The notes under the pieces are model-generated. The model ran no database searches. It was not told the origin of the DNA and saw only the letters and a program-made list of their open reading frames with translations. Made by a program: the position numbers and the translations under genes. From Planctomycetaceae bacterium (lineage in GTDB: Bacteria; Planctomycetota; Planctomycetia; Planctomycetales; Planctomycetaceae), in the NCBI GenBank assembly GCA_021732845.1, contig JAKFUF010000080.1:24622-88621 (forward strand): a stretch of DNA of 64,000 nucleotides. The letters are read 5' to 3'. Every line of letters begins with the position of its first letter. The first letter of the stretch is position 1. Positions 55,272 to 64,000 of the stretch are shown piece by piece.

Positions 55272-56372
55272 ATGAGTGCTTCTGCGACGGAGCTTGATTC
55301 TTCACGCCTGGCCTATCATCCCGAACTCGACGGCCTTCGAGGTGTGGCGATCCTGCTGGTGCTGGTCTTCCACAGCGGGTGCCCATGGCTGCCGGGCGGA
55401 TACGTGGGAGTCGACTTGTTTTTTGTCTTGAGCGGATTTCTCATCACGGCCCTGCTGTTGCAGGAATGGCGGGCAACCGGGGGAATTGCCCTGCAGCGGT
55501 TCTACATGCGGCGGGCTTTGCGGTTGATGCCCGCCCTTGTCTTCCTGGTCGCGTGCTATCTGGCCGTCTGGGGGAGCAGCCCCAAGAATCGAATGTTTCA
55601 TCTCTCCGAATCATTCATCGTGCTGACCTATGTCTCCAACTGGACCAGTGCTCTGGGGATGGGCCGCCCCGTCCTGCTCGGGCATACGTGGTCGCTTTCC
55701 ACTGAAGAACAGTTCTATTTGCTTTGGCCCCCACTGCTGATCGCGCTGCTGAGGCGCTTCCGTCCCTCACGCCTTCTATTCATCCTGGCGCTCGTGGCCG
55801 CTGCCGTGATGATTGCCCGTCCGATCCTGGTCCTGCTTGGCACACCGCCGGCTCGCATTTATTGCGGACTGGACACTCGGGCCGATGCGCTGCTGATGGG
55901 ATGCCTACTTGGATGCGCGGCGGGGACAACCTTCCTTCGGGCGCGGCGAACGTCCATTCTGGAAATGCTCTGGGCCTGCCTAGCTTGGGGCTCCCTGGCC
56001 GCGATTGCCGCCAATCTCAGTTGGAATTCGCCGGCGATGATGAATTGGGGGTTCTCGGCGACGACAGTTCTGGCTGGAGTCATCCTGCTGCACTGCCTGC
56101 GGCAACCAAACAGCCCAATTTCGCAACTCCTGCGCACGTCGGTGCTCGTGCGAACTGGCCAGATCTCTTACGCCATTTACCTCTGGCACTATCCGATCGT
56201 GTTTGTGTTGGGAATCAACGACAACCGGCCTTGGTGGGTTCGGCTGATTTTCGGCGGCGCGCTGACTTTCGCGATGGCCACAATCTCCCATCTTCTGGTT
56301 GAAGCGCCATTCCTCAAGCTCAAGGAAAAATGGACCCGACCTCGAACATCGCTTGCCGCAACACCCGCCTGA
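55272..56372 (+). CDS. OafA/YrhL-type membrane acyltransferase
   Basis: 366 residues from ATG 55272. ELDGLRGVAILLVLVFHSG has the catalytic His of acyltransferase-3 proteins, and GGYVGVDLFFVLSGFLIT is the signature that follows. RFYMRRALRLMPAL and GHTWSLSTEEQFYLLWP complete the family pattern. About nine to ten membrane helices are expected. It O-acylates envelope sugars using a cytoplasmic acyl donor. Upstream TTG (55260) is less likely. It is the last gene of the sugar group and convergent with the oppC-like gene. Confidence 0.92.
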   Translation: MSASATELDSSRLAYHPELDGLRGVAILLVLVFHSGCPWLPGGYVGVDLFFVLSGFLITALLLQEWRATGGIALQRFYMRRALRLMPALVFLVACYLAVWGSSPKNRMFHLSESFIVLTYVSNWTSALGMGRPVLLGHTWSLSTEEQFYLLWPPLLIALLRRFRPSRLLFILALVAAAVMIARPILVLLGTPPARIYCGLDTRADALLMGCLLGCAAGTTFLRARRTSILEMLWACLAWGSLAAIAANLSWNSPAMMNWGFSATTVLAGVILLHCLRQPNSPISQLLRTSVLVRTGQISYAIYLWHYPIVFVLGINDNRPWWVRLIFGGALTFAMATISHLLVEAPFLKLKEKWTRPRTSLAATPA

Positions 56373-56408
56373 GGCTGCCTGCTAAGCTGCGGCCCGTCTG
56401 TTGGAACA

Positions 56409-58106
56409 TCAATGCGTCGACCGCAATCGCGGATCCATCGCATCGCGGAGGCCGCTGCCAATCAGATTGAAGATGGTCACGGTGAGGAAGATCGCCAGAC
56501 CGGGGAAGAGGACGAGCCACCAGTAGCTGTAGTTGCCCATCGCCAGCTTGAGCAGGGAGCCCCAGCTTGGTGCGGGAGGCCGGACGCCAAACCCCAGCAG
56601 ACTGAGCATCCCCTCGGTAAGGATGGCATTCGCCACCCCAAACGGCGCGGCGACCAGCGCTGGCGACAGGGCGTTGGGCAGGATGTGCCGGAAGATGATC
56701 CGTAAGTGCGAGAATCCGTAGGCTTGGGCGGCGGTCACATAGTCGGCGTTGCGCTGCTTCAGGACCTCGCCGCGGATGAGCCGCGCGATGGTGGGCCAGC
56801 CGGTAATGCCGATCACGAACATGATGATCCAGATGCTGGGGCCAAGCAGAGCCACGAGCGTGAGGATCAGGAAGAACGAGGGAAACACCAGCACGACTTC
56901 GATCACGCGGTTGACCAGGATGTCGACCCATCCACCGAAGTACCCGGCCACCGAACCGACCAGGATGCCGATGGTGAGATAGATGCCGACGGCGACAAAC
57001 CCCATCGTGATGGCCAGCCGCGTGCCGTACATCATCCGCACCAGCACATCGCTGCCGTTGTTGTCGGTCCCCAGCAGATGCGTGTGGCCGGCGGTGGCAT
57101 GGTTCAAGTTCGATTCCTTGCGGAATCCCGGCTTCTTGAAGTTGATCGAGAGATCGTTCTGCGTCGCCCCGTATGGAATGAGTACATACCAGCCACGCTT
57201 GGTCTGCGGCGACTGCAGTTGTTCTTCGGAGAAAGACCGCTGCGCATAGCGGTTGACGGGCCGGAGTTGCGGACCCGCCGTGGCTGCGGCCAGTGCGGCA
57301 AAGATCAGCGGGAACTGCACCAGGGCGGTGAGCCCGGCACCAGAGAGCGCGAACGTCTTGTGGCGGCGGCCCAGATATTCAAGCACCACGGCCGTGAGCC
57401 ACGGGATGGCGGCCCAAACGGCCATGGCTTTGGCGAAGGCTGGGAGGTCAAGGATGGGGCTGGCTGTCGGGCGGAGCCACGGGAGCAGGAAGAGCTGGGC
57501 GATGGCGACCAGGAAACAGCGGCCGGGGGGGATGCCCGCTCTGCGCCACAGTGGCAACTGCAGAATGAGCACCACGATCCAGGGGGCAAGGTTGGTTTGG
57601 CTCCAGTGACCGAGCTGGGCCAGCCGGTGGCCGGCCCCCGCACCGCTGACCGATGCCGAAGGACTGGGACCAAAGATGGCGCAGAGGGCCACTGTCGCCA
57701 GCAGATAAACGGCCAGCGCCCGGGCAATCCGCGTACGAGCCCGGACTGCGGAAGGAGTCCCAAAACGATCCATGAGCAGTGTGAAGACGGCGCAGGGAAA
57801 GAAGGCGATCAGCGCCATGTTGAACAGGAAGTCAACCGGCTCTTCGGTGAGAAACAGCGCCCGGAACCAGGGATACAAGGTCTGGTCGCCGTCGCGAAAC
57901 ACCAACGGCAGGTCGGAGCCCAGCAGCGGCGCGAAGATCGCACATCCGACCAGCGGAACCAGCGCCCACAGCGAGGCATAGGCGCTGAGGTTGCGGCGGA
58001 ACTGCTTCCAGACAATGTCGCCGTAGGTTTCCACCGGCCGTTCGGTGGCTGCCAGCGTGCCCGGCGTGAGCGCGACGGCGGGGGCTGCTGTCGTCTCCGC
58101 CGCCAT
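56409..58106 (-). CDS. OppC/DppC-type ABC permease with long N-terminal extension
   Basis: 565 residues, near double the usual ~300. The C-terminal half is the permease: HLLGTDNNGSDVLVRMMYGTR, GYFGGWVDILVNRVIEVVL, and the EAA-loop region YVTAAQAYGFSHLRIIFRHI facing the ATPase. The first ~290 residues hold extra hydrophobic segments of unknown role (YLLATVALCAIFG; PWIVVLILQLPLW). It overlaps the oppB-like stop by one base (TGATG), implying translational coupling. No OppD/OppF ATPase is in this window. Confidence 0.88.
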   Translation of the reverse strand: MAAETTAAPAVALTPGTLAATERPVETYGDIVWKQFRRNLSAYASLWALVPLVGCAIFAPLLGSDLPLVFRDGDQTLYPWFRALFLTEEPVDFLFNMALIAFFPCAVFTLLMDRFGTPSAVRARTRIARALAVYLLATVALCAIFGPSPSASVSGAGAGHRLAQLGHWSQTNLAPWIVVLILQLPLWRRAGIPPGRCFLVAIAQLFLLPWLRPTASPILDLPAFAKAMAVWAAIPWLTAVVLEYLGRRHKTFALSGAGLTALVQFPLIFAALAAATAGPQLRPVNRYAQRSFSEEQLQSPQTKRGWYVLIPYGATQNDLSINFKKPGFRKESNLNHATAGHTHLLGTDNNGSDVLVRMMYGTRLAITMGFVAVGIYLTIGILVGSVAGYFGGWVDILVNRVIEVVLVFPSFFLILTLVALLGPSIWIIMFVIGITGWPTIARLIRGEVLKQRNADYVTAAQAYGFSHLRIIFRHILPNALSPALVAAPFGVANAILTEGMLSLLGFGVRPPAPSWGSLLKLAMGNYSYWWLVLFPGLAIFLTVTIFNLIGSGLRDAMDPRLRSTH

Positions 58107-59959
58107 CAGGTCGACTCCCGGCTGGTGAAGGTGATCCGCGGATCAGCCACGACATACAGCAGGTCGGAGAGCAGGATGCTGCCCATCACGACAATCGCGT
58201 CCACATACAGCAGGGCCATCAGCGTGGGAAAGTCTTTCTGTTCAATCGAGTTCCAGGACATGAACCCCATGCCGCCATTGATGCCAAACATCACTTCGAC
58301 GACGACACTGCCCCCCAGCATGGCCGGCAGCGCGTTGGCAAACAGCGTGATGATCGGGATGAGACTGTTGCGGAAGGCGTGCTTGAACACCACCAGCGAT
58401 TCGCGCACGCCCTTGGCCCGCGCGGTGCGGATGTAGTCCTGATTGAACACATCCAGCATGCTGGAGCGGGAGTACATCGCCATGGTGGCCAGGCTGAACA
58501 GCGACAGACAGGTCAGCGGCAGGGCGGCGTGCCACAGGTAATCACCGATCCAGCGCAACAGCGGCAAGTTCTCGGCACCGGCCGAATGCAGCCCGAGCAT
58601 CGGGAACAATTTGAAATACTCGCCGTAGCACAACAAGAGCAGCATCAGCATGCCGGCGACATACGGCGGGACCGAGTACAGAAACAGCAGGACCGTCGTC
58701 AGCCCACGGTCAATGATCCGCCCGCGATTGACGGCACAGATCACGCCAATGGGCACGGCGACCAGGTAGATCACCAGTTGCGACATCAGCATCAGGGGGC
58801 CGGAAACCGTGAAGGCATTCCACAGTTTTTCGCTCACCGGCTCGCGCGGCGGCAGGGCGGCCCGGCCGAAATTGAACGTTGCCAGCCGCCAGACCATGTG
58901 CCCGTACTGGGTGTCGGTGAAGAGCCACAACAGCCGTTTGGGGCCAGCCGGATGAAACTCCTGCTCGCGCGGGGCATACCACGTCTGCCAGTTGACGGCG
59001 ACTTCGTCGACTTCTTCGTTGCCTGCTTCCAGTGGCACGTCAATTTTGAGTGGCTCAGAGATATACAGCTTCAAGACTGCCGCCGAAACCACCCGGCTGT
59101 TGAACCAAGCCTCGGGAGAAGTGCCCGTGGATGGGGTCTCCGCAAACAGCCGGTCAATGAAGAACGGCATGTCATCACGGTCGTACTCCTGAAGCTGGTC
59201 GTAGAGCTTGTCGCTGTCGACATCGTTCGCCATCTTCGTGAGCTGCTCTTCCAGAATGGCTTTCCGATCGGGATCGATCGGACCAAACTGATCTTTGTTG
59301 CGATCCCACCAGATCTTCCAGACACTGACGACCGCCGGCACGTCTTCCGGCTTGGCGGGCGTGGAAAAGGTGAACACGAACGGACTGGTGATCATCCGGT
59401 TCAGGCAACGGATCGCTCCAATCCGGTCGCTGCGGGCAGCGTCCTGGCGCTGCAGCAGGCCAATGGCCGCCGGCACGCCATGCACACCGAGATTTTCGCA
59501 ATAGACCGGAATGGCCTGGCGGTTGAGGACGACCGCCAGCTCCTGGTGCTTGACCGGCGAGGCCACGAGGTCGTCCAGATCCGGAATATTCAATGAGCGG
59601 ATCAACGGCAGCCGCTTTACGGCGGGGGAATCAGCGGACCCCGTCGCAGTGGCGGCTGCCAGCGCTGGCAACTCGGCCTGGATCTCTTCGACAGTCAGAC
59701 CCAGATAGTGCGCCGCGACAGAGACTTCTGCGGTGTGGTCTCGAAAATAGTGGTCATTTAGCAGCAGCGGCTTGTCAAGTTTCAGGTCGCGCTTCTGGAT
59801 GAGATAGGCATCGCGTGTCTGTGTCGACTGTCCGGCGGCTCCCATCCGGTTCATCAGTGGATCGCCCGGCGCAAGCTGCATCACGACGAACGAGACCACC
59901 GTCACCCCAAACAGAGTGGGGATCATCAGCAGGCAGCGACGAAGGATGTAGTTCCACAC
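58106..59959 (-). CDS. OppB/DppB-type ABC permease with large extracytoplasmic insert
   Basis: 617 residues. TM1 region MWNYILRRCLLMIPTLFGVT matches OppB. About 300 residues then separate it from the remaining core, whereas in normal OppB this loop is short. The core resumes at LMLMSQLVIYLVAVPIGVICA. The EAA-like motif is DYIRTARAKGVRESLVVFKHA. The insert has helical-looking text such as HGVPAAIGLLQRQDAA. It is co-transcribed between the binding protein and oppC-like genes. The cargo is probably peptide-like, by family. Confidence 0.88.
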   Translation of the reverse strand: MWNYILRRCLLMIPTLFGVTVVSFVVMQLAPGDPLMNRMGAAGQSTQTRDAYLIQKRDLKLDKPLLLNDHYFRDHTAEVSVAAHYLGLTVEEIQAELPALAAATATGSADSPAVKRLPLIRSLNIPDLDDLVASPVKHQELAVVLNRQAIPVYCENLGVHGVPAAIGLLQRQDAARSDRIGAIRCLNRMITSPFVFTFSTPAKPEDVPAVVSVWKIWWDRNKDQFGPIDPDRKAILEEQLTKMANDVDSDKLYDQLQEYDRDDMPFFIDRLFAETPSTGTSPEAWFNSRVVSAAVLKLYISEPLKIDVPLEAGNEEVDEVAVNWQTWYAPREQEFHPAGPKRLLWLFTDTQYGHMVWRLATFNFGRAALPPREPVSEKLWNAFTVSGPLMLMSQLVIYLVAVPIGVICAVNRGRIIDRGLTTVLLFLYSVPPYVAGMLMLLLLCYGEYFKLFPMLGLHSAGAENLPLLRWIGDYLWHAALPLTCLSLFSLATMAMYSRSSMLDVFNQDYIRTARAKGVRESLVVFKHAFRNSLIPIITLFANALPAMLGGSVVVEVMFGINGGMGFMSWNSIEQKDFPTLMALLYVDAIVVMGSILLSDLLYVVADPRITFTSREST

Positions 59960-60061
59960 TCAGACGTACTCAACCGTGACTGACTAGCGACCCAATGGCT
60001 TGCGTTTCCCGGTTTCAGGGAATGACGGGCCGGCAGACGCCAGAAAGCCCGTCAACCGGCA

Positions 60062-61852
60062 TCACGGCATCGCGCGGGACTTGGATGCGGTCCATTCCCG
60101 GGCATCAATGCAGGGGCGGATCTTGTAGTTGTGAACTTCGTCAATCCGTGCATCGTAAGCGGCGGTGCGCAGTTCGGAGAACAGGAACGTGTACGGTTGT
60201 TCGTCATAGATCAGCTTGTGGATCTTATGAAACAAGACTGTTTGCTTCTTCAGATCCAGCGTCACCCGCAGCTCGTCGATCAGCTTGTCGAGTTCGGGGT
60301 TTTTGTAGGAAATGTGGTTGGAACTGTCGGGGACATCCGCCTGGCTGGAGTGCCAGAGTTGGAAGGGATCGGACTTCCAATCGAGAGCCCAGCCCAGCAT
60401 GCAGGCATCGAACTCCTTCTTGCGGAGTTTTTGCAGCATCAACGCCCATTTGGCCGGAGAGACCACCACATCGATCCCGACCTTCTTGCCATTTTCCTTG
60501 ATATGCTCGGCAATCGTCTGGAAGGCCTGGCTTTCCGAGAAGATCATCAGGTCATAGCGGGCGTCGAGTTTCTGGCCATCCACGATCTTGTCGCGCACGC
60601 CATTGTTGTCCGAGTCCTTCCAACCTGCCTCATCCAGCAGTGCCCGCGCCTTGTCGAGATCGAACTTGATTTCGGGAAGGCTCTCGTCGTACGAAGTACT
60701 GCCTTTGAGCGCGATGCCCGTAGTCCGTGTGGCCAATCCCTTGAAGACATTCGTGATCAGGCTGTCCACGTCCATCGCGTGGGCCAGCGCCTGACGCACC
60801 CGCCGATCCTTGAAGAACTCGCGCTTCTGGTTGTAGCCGATGTAGCGAAATCCCGGGTAATTGAACTCGTTGGGCTTCACCTTGCCCGAGGTGACGCTGG
60901 GATGTTTCTTCAACTCGAGGAACAGGTCTTTCTCGGGAATGATCACCCAGTCCAGTTCGTTGTTCAGCACCATTTGCCGGGCGGTGTTGGTGTTGGACAC
61001 GCTGCGGAACACCGCGTCACTGAAGTAAAACGGTGCCCCCCAGTAGTCCGAGAAGCGGGTCAGTTCCACGCGGTCGTTTTGCTTCCAGGACTTGAACTGC
61101 ATCGGCCCCGTGCCGCACATCTGCCGATTGGCCCAGTGCGTGTTGAAGCCATTGGCAAACTCCTTGGAGCCAAAATCAAACGAGATCGGCTTGCCGTTCT
61201 CATCCACCGAGAACACATGCCGGGGGATCATTTCGATGTACAGCGAGTACATTTCCGCGAGGAAATAGGGCTTGTTCCACTTGATTTTGACCGTGTAGTT
61301 GTCCACCACCGAGACTTTGATTTTGTATTTCTGCGAGGCGTCGGTCGCCTCTGGGTCTTCGTAATAGCTCCGGTGATGGGCGGCGAGGATGTTGGAATTC
61401 AGGATGCAGTCGAAGGTGAACTTCACGTCACGTGCCGTGAATTCTTTCGCCTCCAGCATCTTGCCGTTGGGCAGCTTCATCGGATGCCACTTGACACCCT
61501 TGCGGAGGTGGATGGTGTACTCCAGCGTCTTCTCGTTGAACTCCCATTTCTCGGCCAGACGGGGGGCCATCACATCCGGGTTGTGATAGTCGGGCTCGGC
61601 CAGTGGCTCATACACCCAGCGGAAAAAGTCCTGACTGACGGTGTCGCTGGCCAGCAGCGGATTGATGTAGTCCGGATCCTCGTGGTAATGCATCTGCAGC
61701 GTGTCGAACCCAGCCGGCTTCTTGCCACCAAGAGTCTTGGTCTTGTCGATGGCAGCGGTGGGTGTTTCGGGAGCCGCACCGGGGGACTGCTGGAGCGCCG
61801 CCAGGCACAAAACGAGAGCCACAAGGGCGAAAACGCTTTTTCGCAGCAGCAT
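60062..61852 (-). CDS. oligopeptide/dipeptide-type ABC substrate-binding protein
   Basis: 596 residues of the SBP family 5. The signal peptide is MLLRKSVFALVALVLCLAAL. Family motifs: YHNPDVMAPRLAEKWEFNE, TIHLRKGVKWHP, AKEFTARDVKFTFD, and later RVRQALAHAMDVDSLI. AGGAG precedes the start. It would deliver peptide or another small solute to the two permeases that follow on the same strand (103-base gap). The ligand cannot be predicted from sequence. Confidence 0.92.
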   Translation of the reverse strand: MLLRKSVFALVALVLCLAALQQSPGAAPETPTAAIDKTKTLGGKKPAGFDTLQMHYHEDPDYINPLLASDTVSQDFFRWVYEPLAEPDYHNPDVMAPRLAEKWEFNEKTLEYTIHLRKGVKWHPMKLPNGKMLEAKEFTARDVKFTFDCILNSNILAAHHRSYYEDPEATDASQKYKIKVSVVDNYTVKIKWNKPYFLAEMYSLYIEMIPRHVFSVDENGKPISFDFGSKEFANGFNTHWANRQMCGTGPMQFKSWKQNDRVELTRFSDYWGAPFYFSDAVFRSVSNTNTARQMVLNNELDWVIIPEKDLFLELKKHPSVTSGKVKPNEFNYPGFRYIGYNQKREFFKDRRVRQALAHAMDVDSLITNVFKGLATRTTGIALKGSTSYDESLPEIKFDLDKARALLDEAGWKDSDNNGVRDKIVDGQKLDARYDLMIFSESQAFQTIAEHIKENGKKVGIDVVVSPAKWALMLQKLRKKEFDACMLGWALDWKSDPFQLWHSSQADVPDSSNHISYKNPELDKLIDELRVTLDLKKQTVLFHKIHKLIYDEQPYTFLFSELRTAAYDARIDEVHNYKIRPCIDAREWTASKSRAMP

Positions 61853-62146
61853 CAGTCGGCACTCCTTTGGGTCGACACGTGATGTCAGTCTCTGGTTCGA
61901 GCGGCTTCACGGAATCCTATAGCAATCGAAAGGATGGGTCAACGAGTGTCGATTTGTCGGATTCGGGAGTCAACGAATCGAATTTGCGCTCGCTTCGAAA
62001 GACTGACCACGATGCAAATTCTGGCCCTTTCAAGCAAAGAGAGCGTGCATTTTTGACTGCATTTGCTCAATTTCTGCTAAACTGGAGCGACCGATCCAGG
62101 TTTTCTTTGTCAAATCCACCCTGTCTCGAATTCTGATTGTCTCTCA
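61853..62146. other. divergent promoter region between the oppA-like and mannose-1-phosphate guanylyltransferase genes
   Basis: About 290 bases with no gene. A rightward extended -10 promoter is proposed at 62053-62083. A leftward promoter is required for the opp set but no clear hexamers stood out. Confidence 0.5.
62053..62083 (+). promoter_or_regulatory. promoter of the mannose-1-phosphate guanylyltransferase gene
   Basis: TTGACT (62053-62058) and TGCTAAACT, an extended -10 (62075-62083), with 19 bases between hexamers. The long spacing lowers confidence. It is 64 bases ahead of the GTG start. Confidence 0.45.
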
Positions 62147-63250
62147 GTGGCTTCAACCCATCCTTTCGATCTTTCGTCGCTGCACGCGGTCATCATGGCT
62201 GGCGGTGGCGGAACCCGCTTCTGGCCCGAGGGCCGGCAGGCGCGGCCCAAGCAGTTTCTTCCGCTGTCGTCGGAGCAGACGCTGTTGCAGGAGACAGCGG
62301 CCCGCTGCGGAGGGCTCATTCCGCCCGATCGCCAGTGGGTGGTGACCAACGCCCGCTACGCCGCCGAGACCCAACATGAGCTACCGGACCTTCCGGTGGC
62401 TCACATTTTGTCCGAGCCGATTGGCCGCAACACCGCTCCCTGCATCGGACTCGCCGCGCTCGAACTGCTGCGCGTCGATGCCAATGCGGTGATGCTGGTC
62501 CTGCCGGCCGATCATGCCATCCGTCCGCCTGAGAAATTTGTTTCAGCGGTCCAGTCGGGTTTGAAAATCCTCCATCAGCAGCCGGAATCGCTGGTGCTGT
62601 TTGGGGCACCGCCGGCCTACCCCGCCACTGGCTTTGGTTACATCGAACAGGGCGCGGCGTTGGAAGCGGAACTGCCGGGCTACGCCGTCAAATCGTTTCA
62701 CGAGAAACCTGATCGTGTGCGAGCCACCGAGTTCATGGCGACAGGGCGGCATCTGTGGAACTGCGGCATCTTTCTGTGGCGCGCGGCTCAGATCCTGGCT
62801 CTGCTGCAGGAATTTCAACCGGAGCTGTACGCGGGTCTGCAGAAGATCGAGCCAGCTTTGGGCTCGGCGGGCTATGACGAAGTTTTGGCCCGCGAATTCC
62901 CGCTGCTGCCGGCGGTTTCGATCGACAAGGGGGTGATCGAACGTGCCGGACAGGTCGCCGTGCTGCCGGCGCCCTTTGAATGGGCCGACATCGGCACGTG
63001 GCAGGCCCTGGGACAGTTTCTCGGGACGGACGCCCAGGGCAACACGCTGCTCGGGGCACACTGCGTCGTCGACACCGAAGACTGCTTCATCCGCACCAAC
63101 CAGGGTCACATGGTCGCCACCATCGGCCTCAAGAACTGCGTGATTGTTCACACACCAGATGCCACGCTGGTCGCCCGCAAGGATGACGAAGACGGACTGC
63201 GGAAGCTGGTAAGGCTGCTGGAGGAACAAGGATATGGCCGCTTCCTCTGA
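62147..63250 (+). CDS. manC: mannose-1-phosphate guanylyltransferase
   Basis: 367 residues from GTG 62147. Nucleotidyltransferase signature: HAVIMAGGGGTRFWPEGRQARPKQFLPL. LPADHAIRPPEKF, ILSEPIGRNTAPCIGLAAL and FHEKPDRVRATEFMATG are the characteristic motifs. It lacks the C-terminal phosphomannose-isomerase cupin of bifunctional enzymes. Reaction: mannose 1-phosphate plus GTP to GDP-mannose, feeding mannose- or fucose-containing glycans and dolichol-type mannosyl donors. It overlaps the start of ruvX by 17 bases. Confidence 0.93.
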   Translation: MASTHPFDLSSLHAVIMAGGGGTRFWPEGRQARPKQFLPLSSEQTLLQETAARCGGLIPPDRQWVVTNARYAAETQHELPDLPVAHILSEPIGRNTAPCIGLAALELLRVDANAVMLVLPADHAIRPPEKFVSAVQSGLKILHQQPESLVLFGAPPAYPATGFGYIEQGAALEAELPGYAVKSFHEKPDRVRATEFMATGRHLWNCGIFLWRAAQILALLQEFQPELYAGLQKIEPALGSAGYDEVLAREFPLLPAVSIDKGVIERAGQVAVLPAPFEWADIGTWQALGQFLGTDAQGNTLLGAHCVVDTEDCFIRTNQGHMVATIGLKNCVIVHTPDATLVARKDDEDGLRKLVRLLEEQGYGRFL

Positions 63251-63743
63251 CGACTCTGCTCCATCATTGCCACCGTTTCCACTCGTGGGCCGCCTGCTGG
63301 GTTTGGACTATGGCACGAAGCGGCTGGGCTTGGCGGTCTGCAACGCCGAGCAGACGATCGCCAGCCCCGCGCAGAACTACAACCGCAAAGGACTGCCGGC
63401 CGACGCCAAGTTCCTGCGAAAGGTCTTGGAAGACTACCGGGTTGTCGGGCTGATCGTGGGGCTGCCGGTTCATATGAGTGGCGACGAGGGCGAAAAGGCC
63501 CGCGAGTCCCGGGCCTTCGGCGACTGGGCGGCCCAAGAGCTTGGGCTTCCCGTGCGGTATTTTGACGAACGGCACACATCGCTGATTGCCCGACACCGGA
63601 TGACACTGGCCAAACTGTCGCCGCAGAAAATCAAAGAGCGGCTGGACATGGTTGCCGCCCAGATCTTGCTGCAAAACTACCTCGACAGCCCAAACCGCCT
63701 CTCTCCGACCGACCTGCCCCCAGCCTCGCTGCCAACGCGATAG
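63234..63743 (+). CDS. ruvX: Holliday junction resolvase-like RuvX (YqgF)
   Basis: 169 residues. GLDYGTKRLGLAV carries the first catalytic Asp of the RNase-H-like fold. IVGLPVHMSGDEG is the second family motif. YFDERHTSL holds the Glu/Arg region, and DMVAAQILLQNYL the last catalytic Asp. The family acts in 16S rRNA 5'-end maturation and possibly Holliday junction resolution. Its ATG lies within the end of the upstream gene (17-base overlap), implying co-transcription. A Pro/Ser-rich tail of ~20 residues is additional. Confidence 0.93.
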   Translation: MAASSDDSAPSLPPFPLVGRLLGLDYGTKRLGLAVCNAEQTIASPAQNYNRKGLPADAKFLRKVLEDYRVVGLIVGLPVHMSGDEGEKARESRAFGDWAAQELGLPVRYFDERHTSLIARHRMTLAKLSPQKIKERLDMVAAQILLQNYLDSPNRLSPTDLPPASLPTR

Positions 63744-63795
63744 TAGCGTCTGCGCCGACCTTTTGCGGTTGTCGGCAACAAGCCTGCCAATGAAC

Positions 63796-63867
63796 TAAGG
63801 ACCGCGGCAAGAATAACTGTCGACTTTTGACAAGCCGTACAGCCAATGAGCCGGAGGGCCTTAGCCG
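63796..63867 (+). repeat. dispersed ~70-base direct repeat, copy 2
   Basis: It begins TAAGGACCGCGGCAAG and matches copy 1 at 19686-19757 over almost its whole length. It follows the ruvX stop by 53 bases. Beyond it, GGGCCTTAGCC at 63856-63866 is followed immediately by its exact complement GGCTAAGGCCC (63867-63877), a perfect hairpin. Confidence 0.85.
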
Positions 63868-63890
63868 GCTAAGGCCCAATGGTACTTACT

Positions 63891-64000
63891 TTACTGTTTT
63901 GGTTCAGGGGCCTCCTGTTTGCGTTTTCGTTTTTTGAAACTGGTGGCCTTGTGTTGTCTGTGATAGGCCTCGCGCTCGAAGGATCGTCCGGGACGGTTCG
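63891..64000 (-). CDS. possible C-terminal end of an unknown basic protein (cut by window edge)
   Basis: On the minus strand an open frame enters from the right edge and stops with TAA at 63893-63891, covering 35 residues. It ends in a Lys/Arg-rich tail (FKKRKRKQEAPEPKQ) preceded by FEREAYHRQHKATS. That looks more like a real protein end than a random frame. It is too short to assign a family. The palindrome just downstream could be its terminator. Confidence 0.35.
   Translation of the reverse strand, partial: NRPGRSFEREAYHRQHKATSFKKRKRKQEAPEPKQ

Noticed and set aside
56706..58436. 576-residue open frame opposite the permease genes
   Set aside because: Arg/Gln/Gly-rich shadow of two clear ABC permeases; no motif of its own.
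60131..61882. 583-residue open frame opposite the substrate-binding protein gene
   Set aside because: Its composition mirrors the antisense of a strong SBP family 5 gene and it lacks recognisable domains.

Overview
The window looks like a stretch of planctomycete chromosome. It is GC-rich by eye, with short, widely spaced co-directional gene groups. It carries several families typical of Planctomycetes: a cytochrome c/LamG protein of the DUF1549-DUF1553 type, a giant BlaR1-type membrane peptidase next to a BlaI repressor, squalene-hopene-type cyclase, FHA and Ser/Thr kinase modules, and very large multidomain proteins. I see no rRNA, tRNA, CRISPR array, phage module or transposase. Genus-level placement is not possible from sequence reading alone.

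Layout. 1-4.2 kb: a truncated PQQ-type beta-propeller protein, an HpcH/HpaI aldolase, a DUF2721 membrane protein and an asparagine-synthetase-like enzyme without a usable glutaminase domain. 4.3-11.5 kb: a repeat-rich spacer, then a BlaI-type repressor behind a promoter overlapped by two matching dyads, then a 2072-residue M56 peptidase with modular repeats and a SecD-like tail. 11.5-20 kb: an M20 peptidase, a TlpA-like thioredoxin, a GspE-N/SPFH-like fusion, a PAP2/GT2 fusion and a beta-propeller protein. 20.3-26.6 kb: a D-cysteine desulfhydrase-like enzyme, PilZ, a Gly/Tyr-rich secreted peptide, a SET-domain protein, two secreted or anchored unknowns and an HU-like protein. 26.8-30.5 kb: a class II triterpene cyclase followed by a DUF116-polyprenyl synthase fusion. 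30.6-40.4 kb: an FAD oxidoreductase, a three-subunit molybdenum hydroxylase, a PPi-type phosphofructokinase and a fused transporter/spermidine-synthase-like protein.

40.6-46.8 kb holds the most interesting locus. Three co-directional genes encode an FHA-EAL protein, an AAA+ ATPase and a protein kinase fused to a tubulin/FtsZ-like GTPase domain. The set reads as a signalling-controlled cytoskeletal or membrane-remodelling module. 46.8-50.5 kb: a YkgJ-type cysteine-cluster protein and the large DUF1549/DUF1553 cytochrome. 50.7-56.4 kb: an esterase, a GT39-like membrane glycosyltransferase, a GT2-methyltransferase fusion and an acyltransferase, a likely surface-glycan group. 56.4-61.9 kb: an oppABC-type uptake set with unusually enlarged permeases and no ATPase gene. 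62.1-63.7 kb: mannose-1-phosphate guanylyltransferase overlapping ruvX. The right edge may hold the end of another gene.

A second theme is the density of short non-coding repeats between genes. At least seven unrelated hairpin or inverted-repeat families occur, plus a roughly 70-base direct repeat present at 19.7 kb and again at 63.8 kb.
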